Shown piece after piece: positions 1 through 7,798 of a stretch of 64,000 bases of DNA. The stretch covers positions 83,614 to 147,613 of the forward strand of contig REBA01000009.1 in NCBI GenBank assembly GCA_004294225.1, given 5' to 3'. The notes beneath the pieces were generated by a model. The model saw only the letters and a list, made by a program, of their open reading frames with translations, had not been told where the DNA came from and did no database searches. The DNA comes from Cytophagales bacterium (GTDB lineage: Bacteria; Bacteroidota; Bacteroidia; Cytophagales; Cytophagaceae). A program made the translations under genes and the position numbers. Every line of letters starts with the position of its first letter. The first letter of the stretch is position 1.

Positions 1-669
1 CATTTCATCTAAAGATAGTTTTGAATTATTGATAATTTGAAATGAACCTAACATTGTTTGTTTGACAAGCATAGTAGCTACAGCTTCCTCCATACCCATC
101 TGTTTACCAGCTTCTATCATGTATTTCACAAAATAGTAAAAATATGCAGGTCCGCTTCCGCTAATAGCAGTAACTGCGTCTAGCATGGCTTCGTCTTTCA
201 TAAAGATTGCTTTACCTGTGGTCTCTAATAAAGTATCTACATGACTTATAATAGAGAAATCGCTCCCTGGAGCTACTGTAAATGCGGTAATTCCAAAACC
301 TAACTGTGCAGGAGTGTTTGGCATTGCCCTTACCACATTACTATGGCTCAACAAGTTGGAAATCTTATCTATCGTTACTCCCGCCATAATGGAGAGAACA
401 AGTTGATTTGGCTTCAGAGATAGTTTTAATAATTCAGCTAAAATTCTAAAGTCTTGTGGCTTCACAGCGACAATAATGGTATCATAATCAGCAATACTCT
501 CTTGAATAGACTCTTCTATTGCAATACCTAATTCAGTTCTTAGTGCTTCAAGTTTATCATTATGCTTCTCTACTATTAATAAGTTTTCTTTTTTGATAAT
601 ACTACTCTGTATAAATGCTTTGGCATAGGTAGAACCCATATTTCCGCCTCCTATAATGGCTATTTTCAT
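1..669 (-). CDS. proC: Pyrroline-5-carboxylate reductase (partial, 3' end beyond the left edge)
   Basis: Catalyses the last step of proline synthesis, NAD(P)H-dependent reduction of 1-pyrroline-5-carboxylate, in the cytoplasm. The frame is open from the ATG at 669 to the window edge, giving 223 residues of a family that is usually about 265-275. The N-terminus reads MKIAIIGGGNMGSTYAKAF, a Rossmann dinucleotide fold, and the conserved family block SGSGPAYFYYF lies near residue 165, followed by the helical C-terminal domain (EAGKQMGM). It starts 18 bases after the hemL stop on the same strand, so the two are probably co-transcribed. The identification is secure; only the C-terminus is missing. 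Confidence 0.95.
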   Translation of the reverse strand, partial: MKIAIIGGGNMGSTYAKAFIQSSIIKKENLLIVEKHNDKLEALRTELGIAIEESIQESIADYDTIIVAVKPQDFRILAELLKLSLKPNQLVLSIMAGVTIDKISNLLSHSNVVRAMPNTPAQLGFGITAFTVAPGSDFSIISHVDTLLETTGKAIFMKDEAMLDAVTAISGSGPAYFYYFVKYMIEAGKQMGMEEAVATMLVKQTMLGSFQIINNSKLSLDEM

Positions 670-687
670 CGACTTAGTAAATGTTTT

Positions 688-1989
688 TTAGATAATTTCT
701 TGTAAAGCTTCTTTATTGGTTAAAATTAAAAAATCTGCAATTTCTTTAGTAATTGCTGTGGATATAAACATACTCTCAAATTGTGAAGGAGCGAGATACA
801 CCCCTCTTTTCAGCATAGCTTGAAAATACTTTCCAAACATTGCTGTATCACAAGTTTTAGCAGTTTCATAATCATTTACCTTATTAGATGTAAAAAACAA
901 GGTAAACATAGAACCAATCTGATTGATAGTATAATCTAGACCAAGTGATTGAATGTTTTGCATCATTCCTTTACACAGATACTGGGTTGTCTCTTCTAAT
1001 TGGGCATAAATTTGAGGATTTTGTTTTAAAGTAGTGAGCATAGCAATGCCAGCCGCCATAGCCACTGGATTTCCAGAAAGAGTACCTGCCTGATATACTG
1101 GCCCAGCTGGAGCTACACAGTCCATAATTTCTTTTTTGCCACCATAGGCACCTACTGGCATTCCCCCTCCAATGATTTTTCCAAAGGTGGTCATATCAGG
1201 GTAAACTCCAAATAGTTCCTGAGCTCCGCCTAGAGAAAGTCTAAAGCCAGTCATAACTTCATCAAAAATAAATACTATACCTTCTTGTGTACACAATGTT
1301 CTTAGGTTTTCTAAAAAACCTTGTTCTGGTAATACACAGCCCATATTCCCCACTACTGGCTCTATAATGATGGCAGCAATTTGATTTTTATTATTAGCTA
1401 CCAGCTGCCTCACTTCTTCTATTGAATTATATTTAGCAGTAAGTGTATCGTTAGCAACACCTTGAGGAACTCCTGGGCTATCTGGAGTACCCATTGTCAT
1501 TACTCCACTTCCTGCTGCGATAAGAAAAGAATCTCCATGACCGTGATAGCATCCCTCAAATTTGATAATTTTATTTCTGCCTGTGAATCCTCTTGCAACC
1601 CTTACAGCTGCCATAGTAGCTTCTGTGCCAGAATTGACCATTCTCACTTTTTCAACGGAAGGCACTATAGAAGTAATTAATTCGGCCATTTCTACTTCTC
1701 GTTTTCCGGGAGCTCCAAAAGAAAGTGAATGCTGAGCTGCTTGAGTAATTGCTTCTAGAATTGGTGGGTAAGCATGACCAAGTATCATGGGGCCCCAAGA
1801 GTTGATAAGCTCCACAAAGCGATTACCATCTTCATCTATTAGGTATGCTCCCTCTGCTCTATTGATGAATAATGGATTTCCACCAACCGCTTTAAATGCC
1901 CTTACTGGAGAATTTACTCCGCCAGGAATAATAGATTTTGCTTTATTAAATAATGCGTTGCTTTTTTCAAAATTAGATATGAATGACAT
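688..1989 (-). CDS. hemL: Glutamate-1-semialdehyde 2,1-aminomutase
   Basis: PLP-dependent enzyme converting glutamate-1-semialdehyde to 5-aminolevulinate, the C5 route to haem. A fold-type I aminotransferase of 433 residues, full length. IFDEVMTGFR carries the PLP-ring Asp (about D243), TTFGKIIGGGMPVG carries the Schiff-base Lys (about K271), and NSGTEATMAAVR near 119-130 is the phosphate-binding turn. I chose the ATG at 1989; the frame extends two codons upstream only to a TTG. A Bacteroidota -7 element lies at 2031-2038. proC follows after 18 bases. tRNA-Glu, whose charged form feeds the C5 pathway, lies just upstream on the other strand, which may be coincidence. Confidence 0.96.
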   Translation of the reverse strand: MSFISNFEKSNALFNKAKSIIPGGVNSPVRAFKAVGGNPLFINRAEGAYLIDEDGNRFVELINSWGPMILGHAYPPILEAITQAAQHSLSFGAPGKREVEMAELITSIVPSVEKVRMVNSGTEATMAAVRVARGFTGRNKIIKFEGCYHGHGDSFLIAAGSGVMTMGTPDSPGVPQGVANDTLTAKYNSIEEVRQLVANNKNQIAAIIIEPVVGNMGCVLPEQGFLENLRTLCTQEGIVFIFDEVMTGFRLSLGGAQELFGVYPDMTTFGKIIGGGMPVGAYGGKKEIMDCVAPAGPVYQAGTLSGNPVAMAAGIAMLTTLKQNPQIYAQLEETTQYLCKGMMQNIQSLGLDYTINQIGSMFTLFFTSNKVNDYETAKTCDTAMFGKYFQAMLKRGVYLAPSQFESMFISTAITKEIADFLILTNKEALQEII

Positions 1990-2030
1990 CTTCAAAAAAA
2001 TTAGAATTCAAGATTTAGCTTCAAATTTAC

Positions 2031-2038
2031 CAAAAGTA
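2031..2038 (-). promoter_or_regulatory. Predicted -7 element for hemL-proC
   Basis: On the minus strand this reads TACTTTTG, matching the Bacteroidota -7 consensus TAnnTTTG. It lies 41 bases upstream of the hemL ATG. No good -33 TTTG is seen at the usual distance, so the call rests on the -7 box alone. Confidence 0.4.
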
Positions 2039-2161
2039 TCTCAAAATAAAGATGAGTTGATAGTATATAATAAGAAAATTTCAAAACATTTTGTATTTCT
2101 TCTGATTTGGGAAAAGATTTATAAAAGAAGTTCAAAAAAAATCTTTTTTTTAAAAAATAAT

Positions 2162-2192
2162 TTTGGTTTATAAACAAACATTCCTACATTTG
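2162..2192 (+). promoter_or_regulatory. Promoter of tRNA-Glu
   Basis: TTTG at 2162-2165, a 19-base spacer, then TACATTTG at 2185-2192, an exact match to the Bacteroidota housekeeping promoter (TTTG, N19, TAnnTTTG). The tRNA begins 30 bases after the -7 box. The tRNA-Leu promoter at 36964-36994 has the same geometry. Confidence 0.8.
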
Positions 2193-2221
2193 CATTCCAA
2201 ATTTGAAGAACATATCAATAT

Positions 2222-2296
2222 GGCCCGTTCGTCTAGGGGTTAGGACGCCAGGTTTTCATCCTGGTAACAGGGGTTCGATTCCCCTACGGGCTACCA
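2222..2296 (+). tRNA. tRNA-Glu (anticodon TTC)
   Basis: Complete cloverleaf. The acceptor stem pairs GGCCCGT with ACGGGCT, the anticodon stem CCAGG/CCTGG encloses a loop with TTC, and the T arm contains GGTTCGATTCC. The 3' CCA is encoded (2294-2296). A strong hairpin terminator follows at once. Confidence 0.97.
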
Positions 2297-2338
2297 AAAA
2301 AGGAAGATTTACAAAATTGTAAATCTTCCTTTTTTATT
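2297..2338 (+). terminator. Intrinsic terminator after tRNA-Glu
   Basis: The inverted repeat GGAAGATTTAC / GTAAATCTTCC (loop AAAATT) is flanked by A-runs on the left and a T-run on the right, the form of a factor-independent terminator. Confidence 0.85.
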
Positions 2339-2656
2339 TTATTACCCTCCTATTTATTCTAATAAAGGCTGATTATATTGAGTATTTAGTATTGACTAAT
2401 ACAGATTTCAAAAAAACGAATAAACACCCAATTTCAGACACGTAAAAATATAAGCTGAACTATATTTATAATTAGATTATTAATTTACATAAAATATTTT
2501 TAGGTATTCATAATGTTATCAAAACAAATTTACCTATTTTAGTTCATTCAATAATCAGCCTTTGCTATGACTGACAAACTAAAAATATTGCATACAACTA
2601 ATTGCAATATATACACAATCAGTTGCGTTAACAGAGATGTTAGGGGCATTTTTGAT
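2339..2656. other. Gene-free stretch with a 13-bp inverted repeat pair and the first cassette-like junction
   Basis: No convincing gene is seen between the tRNA-Glu terminator and the start at 2657. The segment holds AAAGGCTGATTAT at 2364-2376 and its exact reverse complement at 2551-2563, bounding about 174 very AT-rich bases with an internal hairpin near 2382-2402. At 2626-2634 it carries CGTTAACAG, a motif shared with two later junctions (3535, 4317). The frame is open upstream to an ATG at 2567, but that extension crosses the junction motif and is probably not coding. Confidence 0.5.
2364..2563. repeat. 13-bp perfect inverted repeat pair bounding an AT-rich segment (MITE-like)
   Basis: AAAGGCTGATTAT at 2364-2376 matches the reverse complement of 2551-2563 exactly, with a few further matching bases inside once a small gap is allowed. 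No transposase lies between. No clear target-site duplication is visible, so a miniature transposable element is only a possibility. Confidence 0.4.
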
Positions 2657-3184
2657 ATGACACAAAATATTGACATTAAACTTATAGAGACTTTTGTCTA
2701 TGACTGTGAAAGGTTATTTTTATTAACTTTTGACAATTCCGAATATGAGATAAACCAGACCTGTTTGACTGTTAGGAAACTGCTTATAGATACACCTGGG
2801 ATAATGGGGTTTTGGAATTCTTTCTTTCAAGAAAAGTTCAAATTATTAAGTGCAACTCCTTCAGACAGGTTTGACGCACAATATCTGGAGAAGGTTAGAC
2901 TTTATATTCTGCTGTTGGACATTCTGCCAAATGTTGTAATCACAAATTATACCTCAATAAAATTAAATGAGAATCAAAGACCAAATACATATCCAGTAAG
3001 GTCACTTGAGATAAAAGTTAATCAGCTAAGTATAGACAAGTATCTAAATGAGGACTTTTTAGTTCTTGACGGTAGTTATATAACCCGAAAGGATATTTTG
3101 GAATATATCGCATATGGACTGGTGCGATCCATTATAACATTAGACAAGATAAACTTAAAAGAATTAAAGCAGTTAATAAGTTAA
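2657..3184 (+). CDS. Hypothetical protein
   Basis: About 175 residues from the ATG at 2657 (MTQNIDIKLIETFV). I do not recognise a family. The sequence is soluble-looking, mixed alpha/beta, with no signal peptide and no membrane segment. I preferred this start over the ATG at 2567 because the intervening 90 bases include the motif CGTTAACAG and a GTTAGGGGC block that recur at other junctions here. GAC for Asp is used more freely than in the core genes on either side, which suggests recent acquisition. The next gene starts 14 bases downstream, so the two may be co-transcribed. Confidence 0.6.
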   Translation: MTQNIDIKLIETFVYDCERLFLLTFDNSEYEINQTCLTVRKLLIDTPGIMGFWNSFFQEKFKLLSATPSDRFDAQYLEKVRLYILLLDILPNVVITNYTSIKLNENQRPNTYPVRSLEIKVNQLSIDKYLNEDFLVLDGSYITRKDILEYIAYGLVRSIITLDKINLKELKQLIS

Positions 3185-3198
3185 ATTTTTTCTATGCA

Positions 3199-3507
3199 AT
3201 GGGAAATGAAAAATCCGACTCAATGTTCTTCTTTGGACAAAGTTTTAGGACATCTGAAGAAGAAGCAAGACTAAAAAATAATCCTGAGTTTAGTAAGTTT
3301 CTTATGACCCTAGGTGACAGACATAGCTTTGAGTCACTTATGACATTACAAATAGTGCATGAAATTCGTGCGACTGGACAGGTTATGTTACTCTATGATA
3401 AGGCAAAGAATTACCTAATTGACAACCTTCGTAAGTATAAAGACTATGAAAAAAATAGTTATTTTACACTAGTTGATAGAATAAAAACACCAGCTAAAAA
3501 AATTTAG
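3199..3507 (+). CDS. Hypothetical small protein
   Basis: 102 residues, soluble and charged (MGNEKSDSMFFFGQSF at the N-terminus), with a long predicted helical stretch in the second half (MTLQIVHEIRATGQVMLLYD). No family recognised. It starts 14 bases after the preceding unknown gene and is followed by a short perfect hairpin (GTCAT GCT ATGAC near 3511-3523) and the junction motif CGATAACAG. The two unknown genes look like one transferred unit. Whether it is expressed cannot be seen. Confidence 0.5.
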   Translation: MGNEKSDSMFFFGQSFRTSEEEARLKNNPEFSKFLMTLGDRHSFESLMTLQIVHEIRATGQVMLLYDKAKNYLIDNLRKYKDYEKNSYFTLVDRIKTPAKKI

Positions 3508-3565
3508 CGGTCATGCTATGACGACACACAGCAACGATAACAGAAAATTTAAAATAAGGGCAATA

Positions 3566-4294
3566 ATGAAACAACTTACACTAATTATTTTGACAATTAC
3601 AGCTTTCAATTTATACGGACAAGACAATCCGAAAAAAAATCCTATATCGGACTTCAGGAGAGTTCAAATCGGTATCAATATTTCTCCTGACATTTGTTTT
3701 CGGACAGTTAAAATTAATGACGGCAATTCGTCAAGAGGTTTGTTAATAAATCTAAGAAACGACATGGAAACAATCAAAGTTGGTTATACTGTAGGGCTTA
3801 ATGTTTGCTTCAACATCAAAAAGTTCGTAGGTTTGGAGACAGGTATTCAATACTCAAACAAAGGATATCAGACAAAAAAAATGAACTATGCTTTTGTACA
3901 ACCCGAGCCGAGTTTGCCTGAGCAATTAAAATTGATTTACAACTTCCATTATATTGATATTCCTCTAAAAGTAAACTTCACAATTGGTAAAAAGAAAGTT
4001 CGATTTTTTACAAGTGTTGGCTTGGTGACTAATATTTTAATCAAAGAAACAGAGACAAGTTTAGTGTATTATTCAGACCATACTGACAAAAAAATAAACC
4101 CGACATACTTTGATTACAATAAAGTAAATATTTCACCGACAATTAGTGCTGGCATTGACTATAAAATTAACAATAGGATGAACTTGAGAGTTGAGCCGAC
4201 TTTTAGATACGGAGTTCTAAAAATTATTGACGAACCAGTGACAGAATATTTGTATAGTAGCGGACTAAATATTAGTTATTACTTTGGACTATAA
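3566..4294 (+). CDS. Outer membrane beta-barrel (porin-like) protein
   Basis: About 242 residues from the ATG at 3566, which begins a signal peptide (MKQLTLIILTITAFNLYG) with Gln at the mature N-terminus. The mature part alternates hydrophobic and polar residues in strands typical of the small Bacteroidota barrel family (OMP_b-brl_2, PorT-like): VGYTVGLNVCFNIKKFVGLE, HYIDIPLKVNFTIG, ISPTISAGIDYKI, and a last strand ending in YYFGL. It should sit in the outer membrane; no substrate can be named. The frame extends upstream to an ATG at 3518, but that would bury the signal peptide. It is flanked by the junction motifs at 3535 and 4317, so it may be a transferred single-gene unit. Confidence 0.75.
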   Translation: MKQLTLIILTITAFNLYGQDNPKKNPISDFRRVQIGINISPDICFRTVKINDGNSSRGLLINLRNDMETIKVGYTVGLNVCFNIKKFVGLETGIQYSNKGYQTKKMNYAFVQPEPSLPEQLKLIYNFHYIDIPLKVNFTIGKKKVRFFTSVGLVTNILIKETETSLVYYSDHTDKKINPTYFDYNKVNISPTISAGIDYKINNRMNLRVEPTFRYGVLKIIDEPVTEYLYSSGLNISYYFGL

Positions 4295-4642
4295 CAAAAG
4301 AGAGAAAAGCACTAAACGCTAACAGGCGTTTGGGAACCATTTAACCCTAGAATATAGACAATGAAATTTTCATCTAAAATTTATCTTTACCATTAAACTC
4401 CGTCAAATTTTTGTTATGTTATAAAAAAATCTAATTTTTTAATTTAGGTTTGTAACGCTTTTCAAGGTCATTATATCCTCATGAAAATATAAAAAACTGT
4501 TTGTCTGTACTGCAAAGTCACACAACGTTTTTTCTAGAAAAAATAGTGAGTGGGCCACAGTGCATTACAAACCTGTTTTTATAAAAAAAGCCGATATCTA
4601 ATTTATAAATATCGGCTTTTTTTATTTAGAATATTAGTTTTC
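4295..4642. other. Gene-free stretch between the accessory patch and the peroxiredoxin operon
   Basis: It contains the third CGNTAACAG motif (4317-4325, CGCTAACAG, followed by GCGTTTGGGAACC), then low-complexity AT-rich sequence, and the terminator at 4583-4623. No gene or RNA is seen. Confidence 0.5.
4583..4623 (-). terminator. Intrinsic terminator, peroxiredoxin operon
   Basis: AGCCGATAT / ATATCGGCT with an 11-base loop, preceded by seven A and followed by seven T, so it can act in both directions. It lies 20 bases beyond the peroxiredoxin stop. Confidence 0.85.
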
Positions 4643-5272
4643 TTAGTGGGTTGCCAAGTAATTAGCCACTCCTTCTCTTGTTGCACTCATAGCATCTTTT
4701 CCTTCTGACCAATTGGCAGGGCAAACTTCACCATGTTCTTCGTTGTGGATAAGAGCATCTACCAATCTTAGTGTTTCATCCACACTTCTTCCTAATGGGA
4801 AGTCGTTTACATATTCATGACGAACTATTCCTTTTTTATCAATTAAGAAAGTAGCTCTATAAGCGATAGGTGCACCGTTGAAAACAGTCATACCTTCTTC
4901 ATTGTATTCAAATTCTCCACCTAAAATACCGTAGTTAATAGCAATAGTTTTGCTAGTGTCTGCTACTATAGGATAAGTTACGCTTTGAATTCCTCCTTTA
5001 TTTTTTGGGGTAGAAAGCCATGCTAAATGAGAATTTTCAGTGTCTGTAGAGCATCCTATTACTACACAATCTCTTTTTTCAAAATCAGCCAATCTGGTTT
5101 GAAAAGCAAGTATTTCGGTAGGGCATACAAAGGTAAAGTCTTTTGGATAGAAATAGAATACCACATATTTTTTCCCAATGTATTGTTCTAAAGAGAATTT
5201 ATCTACGATTTCTTCTCCATTAATTACTGCTGGTGCAGTGAAAAGCGGTGCTTTTTTTCCTACTAGTGTCAT
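4643..5272 (-). CDS. 2-Cys peroxiredoxin (AhpC/Prx1 type)
   Basis: Thiol peroxidase reducing hydrogen and organic peroxides in the cytoplasm. 209 residues, usual length. The peroxidatic Cys is C50 in FYPKDFTFVCPTE and the resolving Cys is C184 in GEVCPANW; the active-site Arg lies in the block YRATFLID. It starts 25 bases after the Fur-type regulator on the same strand, so the two form an operon, which points to peroxide-linked or metal-linked control. No AhpF-type reductase is adjacent, so reduction probably depends on a thioredoxin system elsewhere. Confidence 0.95.
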   Translation of the reverse strand: MTLVGKKAPLFTAPAVINGEEIVDKFSLEQYIGKKYVVFYFYPKDFTFVCPTEILAFQTRLADFEKRDCVVIGCSTDTENSHLAWLSTPKNKGGIQSVTYPIVADTSKTIAINYGILGGEFEYNEEGMTVFNGAPIAYRATFLIDKKGIVRHEYVNDFPLGRSVDETLRLVDALIHNEEHGEVCPANWSEGKDAMSATREGVANYLATH

Positions 5273-5297
5273 AGTTTTTAATTGATTTGGTTTAAAT

Positions 5298-5747
5298 TTA
5301 TTGAATTGAGATTTCCTTGTTGATGTTTAATCTTTCGGCACTTATTTGTAATCTTATATCGTTAATTTTTAAATTTTTTAATTTCTTTTTTTTGAAATAT
5401 TCGAACAAAATAAGATCTAGTTCATCGTCTTGGTAGTCGATAATTTCTTTAGTGTTTGAGCAATAGATATGATTGTGTTTGTCTAGATTGGCTTCAAATC
5501 TATAATTCCCTTCTTCAGATTTTACTTTTTCTAATAGACTTACTTCTACAAGAGTTTCGAGATTTTTATATAAGGTGCCTACAGAAATGCTAGGGTGAAG
5601 AGGACTTATTTCTTCCAATATCATTTCTACAGTAGGATGGTTTTTGAGTTTCATTACTGCTTGGTAGATAGCAATTCTCTGTGAAGTGGCTTTTAACCCT
5701 ACAGAAGAAATTTTGTGTTTGATATCTGTTACAGAAATTAAATTCAT
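5298..5747 (-). CDS. Fur-family transcriptional regulator (PerR-like)
   Basis: 149-residue metal-dependent repressor with an N-terminal winged helix (GLKATSQRIAIYQAV, SVGTLYKNLETL) and a C-terminal dimerisation domain. In Bacillus PerR numbering the regulatory metal ligands line up as H37, E85 (Asp in PerR), H91, H93 and D104. Only one cysteine is present in the whole protein (C96 in HIYCSNTKE); the partners of the usual four-Cys structural zinc site are missing, position 99 being Thr. The Glu at 85 is the Fur-type residue. Position upstream of a peroxiredoxin suggests control of the peroxide response. A palindrome at 5763-5783 just upstream is a likely autoregulatory operator. Confidence 0.88.
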   Translation of the reverse strand: MNLISVTDIKHKISSVGLKATSQRIAIYQAVMKLKNHPTVEMILEEISPLHPSISVGTLYKNLETLVEVSLLEKVKSEEGNYRFEANLDKHNHIYCSNTKEIIDYQDDELDLILFEYFKKKKLKNLKINDIRLQISAERLNINKEISIQ

Positions 5748-5762
5748 TTATTATTAAATAGG

Positions 5763-5783
5763 AATTATTATTGTTTAATAATT
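5763..5783 (-). promoter_or_regulatory. Candidate Fur/PerR operator upstream of the regulator gene
   Basis: Perfect inverted repeat AATTATTA (5763-5770) / TAATAATT (5776-5783) with a 5-base centre. It ends 15 bases above the ATG and lies just downstream of the -7 box at 5789-5796, so it would cover the transcription start. The composition resembles known A+T-rich PerR and Fur boxes. Confidence 0.5.
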
Positions 5784-5788
5784 ATTCT

Positions 5789-5796
5789 CAAATATA
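5789..5796 (-). promoter_or_regulatory. Predicted -7 element, regulator-peroxiredoxin operon
   Basis: Minus-strand reading TATATTTG matches TAnnTTTG. It is placed 41 bases above the regulator ATG and next to the palindrome. No clear -33 box is visible. Confidence 0.45.
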
Positions 5797-5930
5797 GGCT
5801 TAGAATTTTAAAATAAAAATTTATTTCTAAAAATATATTTAAAATAGAACAAATAAAAAGGTTTTTGTTTTATCAAGATTGAAAACAAAGCACACAAATT
5901 CACTTGTATTTAGGAGGTTATTTTATGACT

Positions 5931-6860
5931 TTAGATCAACTGAACTAAGGTTGCACCATATCCAAATTTTTCTTTTTGAGCGTCTTTATAATATTTTATC
6001 AATTTATTTTTTGACAATCTTTTATGAATTTCATTTCTTAATATTCCGTTTCCGCTTCCATGAATAAATATGATTTGCTCCATATTTGTTGCAAGTGCAT
6101 TTTCTAAGGAGAGTTCAAAGTGTTTGATTTGTAAATAAAGTATTTCTTGTGCTTGCATTTGAGTGTGATCTTTGCTAAGCTTTTCGATGTGCAAATCTAC
6201 TGTGTCGTTCGGTTTTGAAATTTGAATTATTTCTGTTTTGGGTTGCTCTATTTGTTCGATGATTTTTTGGGGTTCTATGTTGATGCTTTCTTTATCAATT
6301 TGAAATAAGAAAGTGTGTTTGTTCAGCAAAGGTGTGTTTCTTTTACTTTTAAAGAAGCTTGTCGCATTAATTTTTAATTTTTTCACTAGAGGGTTTGTAG
6401 GGGTAGTATTTTCACCATCTTGATGTCTAATCAGTTGAATATCAATAATGGGCCAAGAATCAAAATCTGAAAGCTTGTATTCGGTAATTTTAGTCATAGT
6501 TCTAGGGTGCAGACTTCCGTATTGAAGCCCTTTTACACCTATATTGGTTTGCTCATTAATAGAGAATAAAAGTGTATAATGTGTGTCGTTGATGAGAAGG
6601 ATAGAGAATAGACGATCATTGAAAGGGTCAAAAGATAAGAATACACCATCTTGGGCAGAGAATTTTGTAGCTGTTTGTGACAGATCATTTTGGTTTGTTT
6701 TGAGATTTTCTTCGGCGGCTATTAGTACAATTTCTTTTTTTAGAACAGGAATTAAAAATCCTTCTTCGATTTCTATTTCGAAGGTTTTCTCGTCTATTTT
6801 TCTTCTAATTATACCTTGATCTTTGCTGTGTATAAATCTTACTTTGTTTCCTATTTCCAT
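5931..6860 (-). CDS. DUF2027 / Smr-domain protein
   Basis: About 309 residues. The C-terminal ~80 residues form a Smr domain like that of MutS2: VDLHIEKL near its start, then the block IFIHGSGNGILRNEIHKRL, and a GYGATLVQL end. Smr domains are nucleic-acid-binding and often nicking or RNA-cleaving modules. The N-terminal part resembles the DUF2027 region seen with Smr in Bacteroidota. I chose the ATG at 6860 (MEIGNKVRFIH): AAAAGGAAC lies just upstream, and the longer frame from 6902 would run into the preceding gene, which ends at 6871. No MutS core or ATPase is present, so this is not MutS2 itself. Confidence 0.8.
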   Translation of the reverse strand: MEIGNKVRFIHSKDQGIIRRKIDEKTFEIEIEEGFLIPVLKKEIVLIAAEENLKTNQNDLSQTATKFSAQDGVFLSFDPFNDRLFSILLINDTHYTLLFSINEQTNIGVKGLQYGSLHPRTMTKITEYKLSDFDSWPIIDIQLIRHQDGENTTPTNPLVKKLKINATSFFKSKRNTPLLNKHTFLFQIDKESINIEPQKIIEQIEQPKTEIIQISKPNDTVDLHIEKLSKDHTQMQAQEILYLQIKHFELSLENALATNMEQIIFIHGSGNGILRNEIHKRLSKNKLIKYYKDAQKEKFGYGATLVQLI

Positions 6861-6870
6861 GATGTTCCTT

Positions 6871-7773
6871 TTAAAAATAAATCGGGTGAAAGTTAATTCC
6901 ATTCTTATTCCACTCTATTGCAGGTGCAGGGAGGTGAATCATATTGAGTCTTCTAAATATATAATTGATTACTTTTGATTTTGTATTGATATTGCTCAGG
7001 TCTAAATCCAAAGAGAATAGATAGGTTCTATAAGTGTTCAAACCTATTTGTTCATTGGCTGGATCTGTTGCAAATTTCATATTTCTTCCTCCATAGCCTA
7101 TAGATAAAGCCAACCAAGAGGGGAACTTTTTTTGTTTAAAAAAAATATTTTTTAGGTTGAATGCCAACCAATAGGTTTGTCCATTATAATCTTTGATTGC
7201 TTGTTCAGCCCAAGTATTGCCTAATACATTGGGTCTTGTAGGAGCTATATTTGATGGGTAAAAACTGTATTTTGGAATTATTGTTGGTTTATTTCCTTTT
7301 CTTGCTTGAAGTATATACCCAGCTGCTCCAATTCCGTTGGCAATCACATCACTTATCGAGGCACCATATTTTTTAGAAAATCCATCAAATATTTCTATAG
7401 AGTTTTGGATGGTGAAAGCAGTGGCAGCTCCATACCAGATAGATTTTTTAGAGCTTAAATTACACCACCTATAGAGTTCATCAAATACCATAGCTTGGTG
7501 AAAAGTGATATAGGTATGCCCGATTTTGTCCATTTGTTTCCATTCTTGTGAATCATCAAAAAAATGAAAGTTAGATTTTTCTTGTTGACTGTACCAAGCA
7601 TGACTTAGTCCTGTCATAGTTGCACTGTAGGCAACACCAGTGGCACTTATGGCGAAAGTAAGTTTTTTGTAATTTAGAGGAATAATAGAATCTGTTTGAG
7701 CATAGGAATATCGAGTGCCATCGATGCTTAAACTTACAGCTATTAGCAGAAGAAGAAAAAAACGAAGTCGCAT
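6871..7773 (-). CDS. DUF2279 family predicted periplasmic/envelope protein
   Basis: 300 residues. A signal peptide ends in SYA with Gln at the mature N-terminus. The family (DUF2279) is widespread in Bacteroidota and has no established function. Conserved-looking segments include GLSHAWYSQQE, DKIGHTYITFHQA and GAAGYILQARKG; the middle part is hydrophobic enough for weak membrane segments. It sits in a tight same-strand run: desaturase (25 bases upstream), this gene, then the Smr gene (10 bases downstream), so it is co-transcribed with membrane-lipid functions. Confidence 0.75.
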   Translation of the reverse strand: MRLRFFLLLLIAVSLSIDGTRYSYAQTDSIIPLNYKKLTFAISATGVAYSATMTGLSHAWYSQQEKSNFHFFDDSQEWKQMDKIGHTYITFHQAMVFDELYRWCNLSSKKSIWYGAATAFTIQNSIEIFDGFSKKYGASISDVIANGIGAAGYILQARKGNKPTIIPKYSFYPSNIAPTRPNVLGNTWAEQAIKDYNGQTYWLAFNLKNIFFKQKKFPSWLALSIGYGGRNMKFATDPANEQIGLNTYRTYLFSLDLDLSNINTKSKVINYIFRRLNMIHLPAPAIEWNKNGINFHPIYF

Positions 7774-7798
7774 ATTTTGACTTTTATTTTTTCAAAAA

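Noticed and set aside
2567..2656. Upstream extension of the unknown gene from an ATG at 2567
   Set aside because: The extension runs across the CGTTAACAG junction motif and reads as junction sequence; the ATG at 2657 is preferred.
2222..4642. A prophage or integrative element inserted at tRNA-Glu
   Set aside because: No integrase is present and no repeated copy of the tRNA 3' end is seen within the patch.
4643..5272. An AhpC-AhpF pair
   Set aside because: Only the peroxiredoxin is present; no flavoprotein reductase gene lies nearby.
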